NCBI GenBank assembly: GCA_025766275.1
Contig: JAFKAC010000013.1
Span: 1,302,001-1,366,000 of the forward strand
Direction of reading: 5' to 3'
Length of the DNA stretch: 64,000 nt
From: Lactarius indigo
Taxonomy: Eukaryota > Basidiomycota > Agaricomycetes > Russulales > Russulaceae
How positions within the stretch are numbered: position 1 is the first letter of the stretch; each line of letters begins with the position of its first letter. Below are positions 10,020-20,440 of the stretch, piece after piece. A program made the position numbers and the translations under genes. Below the pieces are notes generated by a model. It did no database searches. It worked only from the letters and a program-made list of their open reading frames with translations, and was not told the DNA's origin.

Positions 10020-12564
10020 CTCCCCCTCAGTGTGAACTCTGATTCAGTGCTGTTAAGTCCTTCTCCAAAACCTGATGTAAGCCCAAGCAGCCATGAAGGC
10101 AGAAGAATAGTGGCCCTGGAAGCGGCTTTGTTAGAATATCTGCAACGTTGTCTGTTGTTGGAATCTGGGCCACAATGATTCTTCCTTCATCAACGTGCTC
10201 TCATATCCAGTGATATCACATGTCAAGATGCTTGGCTCGGTTGTGAAAGGCTTGGTCCCCACACAGTAGCATGGCAGCAGTATTGTTGCATATGAGTGGG
10301 GTAGCCTGTGTAGGTTTATAGCCAAGCTCTCCAAGTAGACTCCTGAGCCATATTAGTTTGCATCCAGCTTCAGATGCCGCCATGTACTCGGCGGTGCAGG
10401 TGGAGTCTGCAATTGTACACTGTTTCTTTGAGGACCAAGAGATCATGACGCTCCCAAGGCTGAAACAGTAACCACTGACAGATTGCCGCCCATGTGGTCC
10501 AGGATTGTTGGCATAATCTGAGTCACTGTACCAAGTAAGGAAGGAGTGGAGTCAAGACCCCCAAGTCTCAGCATGAAGTCACGTGTTCCCTTCAGGTAGT
10601 GTACTACCCGGAGTGCTGCACACCAGTGGACTTCACAGTAGCAGTCGACAAACCTGAGAGTTTACTGACCGTGAATGCAATGTCTGGATGAGTGCCACAA
10701 GCAACGTATATCAGCAAGCCAACCAATGAGCAATATGGGAGAGATGCAAGTCATTCCTGCTCCCCCTCATCTATTGGTTCCTGGGGAGTGGGGTATGTAA
10801 GCTGTGCACCGTGTACCATAGGTGTGCTAGCGGGCTTGGCGTTGGTCTGACCATAAGTAGTTATGATCTTGTCAATCAATGCGGTTTGGCTGAGTGAGAT
10901 TGTTCCGCGTTCCAAGTTTTGCTCCAGTGAAATCCCAACTACAAGTTTGGGCTCCCTGAGCACTGTTATCTGCCATTTCGACTGGAGGTCAGCATGGAAC
11001 TGGGCTGCTTCAGCATCACTAGACGATGCCACTATCATGTCGTCAACATGTATGGCTACAATGGTGATACCCTCATCGGTGCGATGCGATTAAACACACC
11101 ACTCACATTCAAATCTTTCGAACCCCCATTCAATGAATGCTTCATGGAGGGTCTTGTTTCATATGTGTGACGACTGTTTCATTCCATACAGACTGCACTT
11201 GAGCTTCCAGATGTGTGTCTCCTTGCCGGATTCGATGAAGTCGGAGGGTTGTTCCATGTATTGGGTTTCCTCCTCTGGCAGAACTCCATATAGGAAAGCG
11301 GTCTTCATGTTGTATTGTTCTAAGCGCCAACCGTTCGATGCAGTGATATGTAGGATCACATGGAAGGACTCAAGGCATGCTGTGGGGGAGGTGGTTTTTG
11401 TAAAGTCCCTCCCCCACACCTGCTGAAATCCCTTCGCCACCCAACACACCTTGTGTCACAGACACTCTATTTTTGCCTCATTTTTCTGTATTTTTATGGA
11501 TTTATTTGGTGGAGATACAAGTCCTTAGCATTGTGCTCAAACATCTAAGTCCTTATCATTAGATATGATAAGATGGTTAGTCACATGATGCCAACATGTG
11601 CACCCACAAGCATGTGACCCTGGGATAGTAACTTCCTTATCGAATGTTACCTTTCTAGGTCACCTTCCTCATTAGTAAAGTAGTTTCTTATTGGACGATA
11701 AGCAGGGAACATTCTAGATAGTTCTAGACTACATTGTTAGAGGGTTATGACTCACAGATAAGGACACATCATTATTCTGTCAGCCTTAATGACTGTGCAT
11801 CAGTAAGCACAATAAGATAAGGCTATTATTAGACACGACACATCAGCATCTGACTCATTACTATTACACACACCTTTAGTAATAAGGTTCAACAGTAATT
11901 CAATCTCAGCCACAGCATGGTATATAAACCCTCATGTAGCATCCTGAGTGGAACCAACTTGTCCTCTTGGTTCTCCACTAAGGTGCGCATTCCATTGTAC
12001 TTTCCTTACTCTTCTCCAATATTAACTTGTCCTCTTGGTTCTCCACTCAGTGTACCACTGCATGATCACCTTGCCTTTGGTCTTGAATAATGACCTCACA
12101 TGTGCATATTCTCCACAGTAACTGTACATTTGGCATGTGACTTGTCTCTGCATTAGGCTTGGGTGTACTCCCAGTTCAGTTCGCTTACCCTTCTCTTGGT
12201 CTAGTTGTTGCGATAAGTCATACCACTATACCTTGTGCCGCACAGGCTCACCATGCCCATTATGTTTTAGTCTGCAGATGAAATGTCCTCGCAACACCTT
12301 TCGGTCAACAGGCACTGCAGTTCTGGGGACTAGCTTGAACACATCCATCTCCCATAGGCTGTCAAGCTCTGATTGAGCACCAGCCAACCATTCTCCTTTG
12401 TCAATTGAGCCCATTGCCTCCGCCCATGATCGTGCATCTGGGTCATCAATGTCAATAAGGAGTGTGGTGGGATTGTTGGTGTTCTCAGTGTCCTGCATGA
12501 GGTTATTTGCCAACACTTTGTCTGCCTTTTTCGCAGCTGCTGCTGCTCGAACTTGTTCAAGCAC
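10020..12564 (-). pseudogene. Copia-F RT and RNase H remnant
   Basis: Ty1/Copia reverse transcriptase and RNase H, split by LTR-G. RNase H: ISWSSKKQCTIADSTCTAEY near 10390-10446, then LGELGYKP. RT: WVAKGFQQVWGRDFTKTTSP near 11395-11449, NMKTAFLYG near 11300, and VVGISLEQNLERGTISLSQT near 10890-10940. N-terminal RT: SWAEAMGSIDKGEWLAGAQ near 12400-12465. Frames shift several times and the YVDD region is not open. It would have copied and degraded the element RNA; now inactive. Confidence 0.88.
11454..12230 (+). mobile_element. LTR-G solo LTR, TSD CCTTG
   Basis: 777-bp insert inside the Copia-F RT, with TSD CCTTG at 11449-11453 and 12231-12235. It starts TGTCACAG and ends ACTATA, so the terminal CA has probably decayed to TA. 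TATATAAACC at 11920-11929 serves as a TATA box. A direct repeat of AACTTGTCCTCTTGGTTCTC (11947 and 12026) lies downstream. No internal region of this family is seen. Confidence 0.82.
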
Positions 12565-13750
12565 TCAAGTCATTGCCCTCCCATGACTAAGCCCATCATT
12601 GGTGCTTTCTTGTGATGGAACTGGGACATGCTGTCACAACGATTGTTGTAGTGCAACAGTGTCAGGTCTTGACTCATGATTGGTGACATCAGCTGGTGTA
12701 TCATCTGGGGTGATGGAGTGAGCAGGCGTGTCATCTGAGGGTAGAGCGGGCATATCGAGGTGTTCAATGAATGAGACATGGTATGAGTCAACAACTCACC
12801 CACTTTCCCAGTGCCAGCATCAGTATGCTTTGGAATTGGGTGTGTACCTGATTAATACGCATTTGATGGATCGCACAGCAATTTTTGGGTTACTACTGTT
12901 GATCAGCACAAATGCACGGCAGCTGATTTCCTGTAGGTGTGACAGCAAAGGTTTCTTTTTATACCACATCTCAAAAGGGGATCGTCCCTCAAGTGATTTC
13001 ATGGTGGTAAGCATGGAGAGGTAGGAGGAGGTCAGTATGAACTTGTCCCACATATGCAGAGGGGCATTGCACATGAGTTGCATAGTGCGGGCTTTGTTCA
13101 TTAGCATGTGGTGCAGGCATTCAACTCAACCATTCTGAGCCGAAGTATATGGGGCAGTGAATTGGTGTGTGATTCCCTGCAGCATGCACCACTCAGCTAC
13201 CTCGTTTGACTGCAGTTCACCATTGTCTGTGAGCAAGTATGTTAGCTTTTCTCTGGATTGTGTTTCAACCACATTCAGCCATTCTCAAAGTGCTCGAGCA
13301 GCATCCAATTTTGATCTGAGCAGCCAGGTCCAGTGATAACTTGAGAAATCATCAATGATATTCATTATGTACTGAAACCCGGATCACAAAATGACAGAGT
13401 GTGGTCCAGAAAGGTCCACATAGACTCACTCAAGCCTCCTACTCGCCTTCATCCCTTCGCACTGCTTTGGTATTGGTGATTGTGTCTGCTTGCCACAAAT
13501 ACAATGGTCACAAGCCTGAGGAGCAGTTGACAAGTCAATTGGCATACCTGCAGTTATGCCATGGGACACCATGTCAAGTATGGTTCTGTAGTTGGCATGC
13601 CCGAGTCAACGGTGCCAGGTCTCCAGGTTTGGTGCTGTTACCAGGCTCTGCAGCGCAAGTGAGGGGTTTTTGGGTGATGTTTCGCAGGCACAGTCATCAA
13701 GCAATGCGTAGAGGTTGGAGCCTGTTTGTTCCCCTGTTGCAATGAGTTGC
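12565..13750 (-). pseudogene. Copia-F integrase remnant
   Basis: Copia integrase core and C-terminus. NKARTMQLMCNAPLHMWDKF and SLEGRSPFEMWYKKKP lie in 12820-13107 and match the post-catalytic part (compare the same stretch in Copia-A near 50520-50640). Sequence near 13190-13330 reads as decayed DDE core with NDGELQSNEVAEW-like text, broken by stops. Inactive. Confidence 0.78.
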
Positions 13751-15842
13751 CTGTTTCAGCCAACAATGAGGCATTGTGTTGGGGTGAAAGTGATTACGTT
13801 CCCCAAGTTGCTCAAGCAGCTGATGGTGAGAAGGCAAACTCCAGCTTCGGGAGCATACAAGGCGCTGTGAAGTTTAACAGATTTGCCTTGTATCAACAAC
13901 TCAATTGTCCCAGTAGTGTTTGCAAAGATGGAGTAGTCACTAACACCAGAAATATGGCAGAGCTTGATGGGCTGAAGGGAAATAAAGTCTGATTTGATGC
14001 AACTGATGTGGACAGAGGCACCGGAATCAAGATAGAAGGGGAGGCTAGAGGACTGGCTGAGCAGGGCAATGTCGCACACTAGAAGCATGGAGCTCATGTC
14101 AAGTTGAGCAGAGTCTGAGTTACTTGCAGCCCACTCTGTATACTCCCCCTGATCGGCAGGCATCATAGGTAAGTCCATGTCCACATCAGCAAGATTGGCA
14201 GCCAGTTTGTCTAGTTTGAACCAGAAGTTGCCGATCACAAGAGTGGTGACATCATCTTCAACACACATGTGTGAAGGGTTGTCAGACTGAGGACGGGAGG
14301 CTTCCTGAGCAGCCCACTGCCATGCCACAGCATTGTGGGCAGACTGGCCAGCCATCTTCCCACCCAGGGCAACACAGAACTCAACCATATGGCCAGGTTT
14401 CTTACAGTTTGGGCATATGTTAGCACTAGTGATGGGAAAGTTCGAACCATTCTAGATTAGTGTCCCTTTTTACCAAACCCCAAATTGGACTATGGGTTCA
14501 GTTTGGGGGGTTTTTTGGTCTAGCCAAATCCCTGAACAGAATGAACCCCTGAACAGACCCTCAGCCCAGTTTAGGGTCCAGAAAAAAAGAGTCCAAACCA
14601 GTCCAAACCTGAAATAAACCAAACTTTCCCATCCCTAGTTAGCACGTGGAGGGAGAGACACCGGCAGAGCAAAAGATGAGCTGGGCAAGGAGTTCTGAGT
14701 TCTGGGTGAGTTGTGCCAAGTGCAGCTCATAGTAATAGTGCATGTGCAGGTCCATCGCTTCAACACTGATTGTACCATCTATCAGGGAGGGTGCTAAGGT
14801 GTCATGTACTGATGGATGCATCATCTTCAGCCCAAGGACAAGGAACAGAAGACCCAGTTTCGCTGTGTTGATTTGACCAATACTGTCAATTCGATAGACA
14901 ATATCTTGAAATGATGCCATAGTGGCGTTGTAATTATTTGGATCATCATCAAAGTGGATCTGGCATCATCCATTGAATGAGTTGAATTTGGGTCATCCCA
15001 CTTCGCTTTTCATGTCACAAGCAGAGCTGGTTGAATGCATCCATGGAAGTGGTGCAGGAAGTGATATATTGAACCTCAGCAGTGAACATCTGGGATCGCA
15101 TATATCCCAGGATCATCCAGTCGTTGCCATTCCAGAAGCAATGGCTGACTGAGTCTCTACTGATGTCTGGGCAGTGCAGTAACCCAAGGGGATACTTGTC
15201 TAGTTGGTTCATGGCGAGTGCCCCAAGGAGATGGTGTGACCATTCGAGCCAGTTGTTGGTGTTGAGTGACAGTTTCAGGTGGCTGGGCCAGGGTGGCATT
15301 CTGGAGAGCGACTCCCATTTGACTGTGGGCTCTTTGGGAGCACGTAGTCTGTTGAGCAGGGGCTGGCGGATGTTATTGGAATGGCATGCACTGATCGGCT
15401 GTTGCTGCTGTTGGGGAGGGGTGAGGTAATATGGGTTTAATGCTGGCTGCTGAGTTGGATACAGTGTCTGCAACAGGGGTTGACTGAACAGTCCATGTGT
15501 GAATAGGGGCAGTGTTAGGGGTGGCAGCGAGTGCATGGACGGAGATATGTGTGTATATGATGGCATTCCTGTGGCCGTGGCAGGCGACATCAAGGACATG
15601 GGGGCTGACCCATGTGACCGGGTATCAAAGTCAGCAAATTGCACAGAGTGTGTGTATGGTATGGAAGTAGCAGCAGCAATGTTCTCTGAGGGCAGTATTG
15701 GCAAAGTCTGAAACCCCGGTGGGGGTATAAACCATATTTGAGTTTGGGGCTTGTCTGCAGACGCAGCTCCTGCAGGAGACGAGAGTTGCAACAAATGAGT
15801 GAGACCACTAAGGGGGGATTCATCCGTCACTGGCATTGACAT
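13751..15842 (-). pseudogene. Copia-F gag and protease remnant
   Basis: Starts at ATG 15842 (MSMPVTDESPLSGLTHLLQL), about 120 nt after the PBS. A Pro/Gln-rich N-terminus is followed by LSLNTNNWLEWSHHLLGALA near 15200-15260, the usual Copia gag signature of WxxW spacing. A CCHC knuckle (CPNCKKPGHMVEFC) is at about 14372-14413, just next to the MITE. Protease: FYLDSGASVHI near 14000-14035. A stop near 15015 and the MITE break it. This is the least damaged part of Copia-F. Confidence 0.85.
14427..14637. mobile_element. hAT-like MITE, TSD GTTAGCAC
   Basis: 211-bp non-coding insert with an 8-bp target duplication GTTAGCAC at 14419-14426 and 14638-14645. Terminal inverted repeats read TAGTGATGGGAAAGTT and TAGGGATGGGAAAGTT. 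An 8-bp TSD with TAG(N)GATGGG termini is the hAT superfamily pattern. It sits directly upstream of the Copia-F gag zinc knuckle. Confidence 0.85.
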
Positions 15843-15962
15843 CTTGGGCTTTCCAGGTCAGAGACTATCAGCAAGTTTAACAGACACAGAACGGTTTTCT
15901 TTGCAAGTGTGTGCATACTGAGAGCGATAATGTTAGGTGGGATTTGTCAGGCAAGACCCTCA

Positions 15963-15974
15963 GGGCCCATAACC
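15963..15974 (-). promoter_or_regulatory. Copia-F primer-binding site
   Basis: GGTTATGGGCCC on the minus strand, adjacent to the 5' LTR. It is the same 12-mer as in Copia-A. The motif is known from Drosophila copia, where it pairs with an internal part of initiator tRNA-Met (half-tRNA priming). Confidence 0.8.
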
Positions 15975-16276
15975 TTTAAGATTTAACAAGAGTTGCTATC
16001 CCTCAGTGTGCCAGAGCAACGAGCTGGGATTATAATACTGTACCTAACAAGAGTCACTACTACAGTTTGGAGTCAGTTAGGTGTCGGTAGGTAAAGTATG
16101 AGTAAAGTCACTTACTCCCTCAGCATGCCGGAGCAACGAGCTGAGGGTGCATACAAGCATGTAATTGACTATATAAGGTATTTTCTGTTTATGCATACCA
16201 AAGACTTGTAAGGGTAAATTCATAATTCCCCTGTTTCATCAGTGGGGATCATCGCCCATTTCCAGAAACTTCTACA
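15975..16276 (-). repeat. Copia-F 5' LTR
   Basis: 302 bp, homologous to 9718-10019, followed by TATGT (TSD). Its right end CTTCTACA is the element start on the minus strand. Confidence 0.92.
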
Positions 16277-16830
16277 TATGTAAGTGACACCCTTCTAGCC
16301 ATACAAGGTCTCCTTCTTTGAACTTGGGTGTATCTTTGTGCTTGACCCATGACTTCTGGGCCTGGAGCATACAGGAGAAGGCACGCTGTCATGCCTGTTT
16401 GAACTGGTCTAGCTGCAAGGAGACTTGGGGGATAGGGGAAGGTCTATCAATCCAATCAGCGTGGGGGTTGAACCCAGATAAGAGGAAGAAAGGGGACTCC
16501 TGTGTGGTCTCATTTGGCCAATTGTTATGCATAAATTTGGCCTTTGGCAGATAACAAACCCAGTTGTCTTGTCACTCATTTACCCAGAATCAGAGGTATT
16601 GTTCAAGCCATTGGTTTGTCTGTTCGGATTGGCTGTCAGTGTGGGGATGATATGCTGTTGAGATGTTTTCACTAATGCCAAGGATTTTACATATCTCCTT
16701 GATGAACTTTGACACAAAGCAGGGATCTCAGTCACTGATAACACAAGAAGGGAGTCCAAATTGGGGAAAGACATGAGAAACATACAGGGCAGCCATTCCC
16801 TCAGCTGTTATCTCTTCTTTACAAGGAATG

Positions 16831-17244
16831 TGTCATGAATGCCCCTACTTTTTTCCTCTACTTTTCCCCTTCCTCTCCTACCACTCCTCTGTAGTGCTGG
16901 CACCTCTTTGCTGGCAACACCTTGCTGGCATTTGCCCTGCTGGCACTTTACCTGCTGGCACTTGGCTGCTTTGCTGGTGCCCCCTGAGTATCAGCTATAT
17001 AAACCCTCTAGTATATTCTGTATTTATTTAGCTTTAGCATTGTCAATATACTGTCTAGTTCCCTCAGTACTTTCCTCTCAACTCTACCACAACCCTCTTC
17101 TCTATAGCCTTGTTGCCTTGAGCTGTATCAAGGAACATCCACAGACCTAGGTGCTGTTCTGCTCAGCAGCAGACTGACTCAGTACCCTTTGCCTAAGGCA
17201 GATCCTGTTACAGACCAGATGCACACCCTGGCAGTGGTGTGACA
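16831..17244 (+). mobile_element. LTR-H solo LTR, TSD GAATG
   Basis: 414 bp, TGTCATGAAT to GGTGTGACA, with TSD GAATG at 16826-16830 and 17245-17249. It contains repeated GCTGGCA(C/A) units at 16900-16970, and a TATA box CTATATAAACC near 16995. The last roughly 100 bp resemble the end of the 25311-26638 insert. Confidence 0.92.
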
Positions 17245-17650
17245 GAATGAATACTGCCATCTTAGTATAATTGTGATCTGTTACTGTTAGAATTGAATTG
17301 TAGCCACGTGAGATAAAGAGTTTTGTAATAAAGTCCACTGCAATTGTCTCAAATGGTAGGGCTTCTGGTTTTGGATATATGGGTTGTAGGGGTGCCTTGA
17401 TGGGGTGATGGTTGACTTTGTGCTATTGGCATTCTGCACAGCCTTTGACATAGTCAGTAACATCATTTTTCATCTGTGGCCACCAGTAGTGTTGTTCCAT
17501 AAGTTGGATGGTACATTTGATGCCAGGATGGCCATAGACAGGGGAGTTGTGGTGTGCTGCGATGATAGTACACTTGTTGTGGACGCTGCCAGTGATGACA
17601 CAGCACCTGTCCTTGTACCACATTCCTTCAATGTCTTTTAGTCAGTGAGC

Positions 17651-19249
17651 ATTGATCCATGGCTTTAACTTAGCTTTGTCTTGTTCATAGATTGGGTGTT
17701 GTGGAGTCATGTCAATGGGTAGCACTTCTGGTCTCCAGTGTGGATGATGTGGTTCTTCTAAGGTGTTCACGTGTACAATGATGCTTTCAGGTATGACTGT
17801 GATTCCTTCGTTGTTGTTTTCTCCTTGGTCATAGTCCAGTTGTCGTGAGAGAGCATTGGCATGTCCATTGGATGTTCCCTTGATATGGTGAATCTTGAAG
17901 TCATACTTGGAGAGTTCGAGTACTTCCCTGGCTACATGTTGACTGATTTTTTGTGGTGACCTCCAATATTGGAGGTTAAGGTGGTCAGAGAATACTTTGA
18001 TTTTGTGAGGGGAGCTGGCCAGTAGGGGTCTCCAGTGTTGGAAGGCCTTAACAATGGTGAGGAGTTCCAGGTCATAGATGTTGTAGTTTTGTTTGGCTTC
18101 ATTGAGTGTAGAGGAATAGTAGCTGATGGGGTGTCTCTTGCCATCTCCTTTTTGTTGAAGTAGTACTGCACTGGTTGCAAAGCCAGAGGCATCAACTTCA
18201 AGTTCGAATTGTTGTGTTAGGTCTGGGTGTGCAAGTACTGGTTCACTAGTAACAAGGGTCTTGAGATCTTGAAATGCTTTTTCTTCTTCTTCACTCCATT
18301 GCCATTTGGTGTCTTTGTGGGTTAATTTATTGAGAGGGCATGCTTTGGTGGCGAAACCTTTGATAAAAGGTCTGTAGAAATTGCAAAATCTGAGGAAGGA
18401 TCAGATGTCCTTAACTTTAGTTGGCATAGGCCAATCCTTGATGCCAGAAATTTTGACAGGGTCCATGCATCTCACCCCCTTTTCAAGGATTACCCCCAGG
18501 TAATCCATGCACGGAGAGTGGAAGAGGCATTTTTCCAACTTGTAGTAGAGGTCATGCTCTGTGGATACATGAAGCATGTCTTTAACCGCCTCCATGTGAT
18601 CTTGTAAGGAGTGTTGGAGTCCTGTAGTGATGCCAATGTCATCCATATATACCCATATAACAGTACCATGTGCTTCATGCTTGGCCATGATATCCCTGAA
18701 GATGAAGTTCATCATGGTCTGGAATGTAGCTGGGGAGTTGGTTAAACCAAAAAACATCACCATCAGTTTGAATAATCCATAACATATCTTGAATGTGGCT
18801 TTTTCCTCATCACCCTCTTTGATGTGTACATTGTTATACCCCCATCTCACATCAAGCTTGGTGTAGATATGGGCATTGCTGAGGTTGGTGATAAGATTGG
18901 AAATGAGGGGAAGAGGATACTGGTTGCGGATAGTGACAGTATTGATCTTCTGATAATCCTGTACCAGGCATAGCTTTCCATCCTTCTTTTTGATAAAGAA
19001 AAAGGATGATGCATATGGGGATTTGGAGGGTCTTATATACCCCTTTTTTAACTGTTTGTTAATCCATTTGTGTAATTTCTTGTCTTCCTCTTGGGTCATG
19101 GGATATATTTTGCAGTCAATGGCATTGGCTGTCCTGGGCTTGAATTCGATTGCATGATCCCATGGCCTGCTGGGAGGGAACCAGTCCAGAGCTTCTTCAC
19201 TGAAGAGGCATGCAAATTCTTGGTACTCTAGGTGTAGCTCAGCTTTGAT
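17651..19249 (-). pseudogene. Ty3-C copy 2 RT and RNase H
   Basis: An RT core open for 232 codons (18401-19099) is the longest surviving pol piece of this copy: SPYASSFFFIKKKDGKLCLV, then MFFGLTNSPATFQTMMNFIF, and an intact VYMDDIG box whose Asp codons are GAT GAC at 18638-18643. RNase H follows at 17930-18400 with stops (YYFNKKEMARDTP frame near 18130-18180). The conserved aspartates suggest the fold was under selection until recently, but downstream stops preclude activity. Confidence 0.87.
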
Positions 19250-19780
19250 TGTTACATTTCAACTCAGGCTTGACTCATATCCTTACTGTACCAGTTGTGG
19301 CTACAGCTGTAAGGTAGATTAGTCATGGACTTGGCCTTTGCAATGGCCCTTACGACCACCAATAGGAGATAATGTACAATAGCTGACTGATCCATGACTC
19401 GATCCTAGTACTAGTAGTAGTAGTACTAGGGTTTGCTCTACTTATGCAATTTGTTGGATGCTACCTACTGTGACTCATAGCAGCGCTTGAAAGCCTGCTT
19501 GAATCTGTATTTAAGATACTTGGCAAGGACCAAGATACGCCATCTTGGTCTTCTTGAATTGTCACCTGTTTGTTTCTGTCTACAACTCTCCTTGAAATAT
19601 CCCTTCTTCTTCTTCTTCTCTGATAAAGTCTACATACTCCACATGGTGGAGTTGCCTTGCCCCTGCATAGCACCTTTGCATGTCTATACTGCCTTCAAGC
19701 CATATGTGTCATCACGTGTTTAGCTGAGTATCGCCATCTCTATCAAGCTCAAGTTGAGCTAACGCTGTGATGGCATTACA
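19250..19780 (+). mobile_element. LTR-D solo LTR, TSD TTGAT
   Basis: 531 bp, TGTTACATTT to GGCATTACA, with TSD TTGAT at 19245-19249 and 19781-19785. Homologous to the Ty3-D LTRs (39275-39780) in plus orientation. It keeps TATTTAAG upstream of the CATCTTGGTCTTCTTG block at 19539-19554. Confidence 0.93.
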
Positions 19781-20440
19781 TTGATGGTGTATTGTTGAGC
19801 TGTGATGGTGAGATCAGTGGCAGTTGCCCTGATTCAACATCCTTTGTTAAATTGTCATATTTGTTTGTCAGTGACAACACAGGAGTGTACAATTTCATAG
19901 TCATCCTGTACTGAGGTGGCGGCCACTACAGGTGTGATACATTCAATGGATGGATTGACTGACTGGATAACTATGGGAAGCATGGCTTTGTGTATTGCAG
20001 CTTGTGACCATTTGATATGGGGATCATAGATGGCAAGCCAAGGATACCCTAATACAATGTCTTTGTTTCCTATGTCAGTAATGAGGAAGCATATTTCCTT
20101 GTTGATTCCTTTAGTTTGGACATCAACATTGACATAATGAGTGATACGCCCCACTTTGTTTTCTGTATTGTTGATATTCCATATCTTTTTAGGGACATCA
20201 AGTTGTTTTGTCCCAAATCCCATTCTTTTCACAAAGGATGGTCTCATAAAGCAGTGGGTTGCTTCTGAGTTGACTAATGCTCATATGTCGGCCATTGCAT
20301 AACTGGTGCAAATCAATACTGGAACTCTCATAGAACGATAGCAAGTCATGATTACACTGTTACAATTAACTGCCCTCACCCAGACCAATGGGTTTGGGCA
20401 TCCTGAAAACCCTCCTTCTTCCACAATTGTTGGAGGATGA
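19781..20440 (-). pseudogene. Ty3-C copy 2 protease
   Basis: 130 codons open at 19855-20247 (MRPSFVKRMGFGTKQLDVPK, then DIVLGYPWLAIYDPH). The catalytic Asp-Ser-Gly has decayed: 20255-20285 reads ..NSEATHCF. The -1 frameshift heptamer (AAAACCC on plus, near 20405) is retained. An LTR-D solo separates it from the RT. Confidence 0.83.

Larger units (their letters stand above)
9718..16276 (-). mobile_element. Copia-F, full-length Ty1/Copia element, TSD TATGT
   Basis: 6559 bp with 302-bp LTRs and TSD TATGT at 9713-9717 and 16277-16281. Element polarity is minus (LTR reads TGTAGAAG to CTTAAA). The PBS (GGTTATGGGCCC) follows the 5' LTR at 15963-15974, and the PPT-like GAGGGGGA abuts the 3' LTR at 10020-10027. 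Gag, protease, integrase, RT and RNase H pieces lie in Copia order. It is interrupted by LTR-G (11454-12230) and a hAT-like MITE (14427-14637). Many stops; inactive. Confidence 0.92.
9301..17650 (-). pseudogene. Ty3-C copy 2 integrase and chromodomain, interrupted
   Basis: Integrase and chromodomain in pieces 9301-9717, 16277-16830 and 17245-17650, separated by Copia-F and LTR-H. The region before the chromodomain reads FHIDLLTPYHKTPTHGPNYQ (near 9540-9600), followed by DNEEEYEVKKILDSQ. The integrase zinc-binding segment includes YWWPQMKNDVTDYVKGCAEC near 17425-17490. The core DFITKL is near 17320-17345. Stops, frameshifts and CpG loss make it inactive. Confidence 0.82.
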
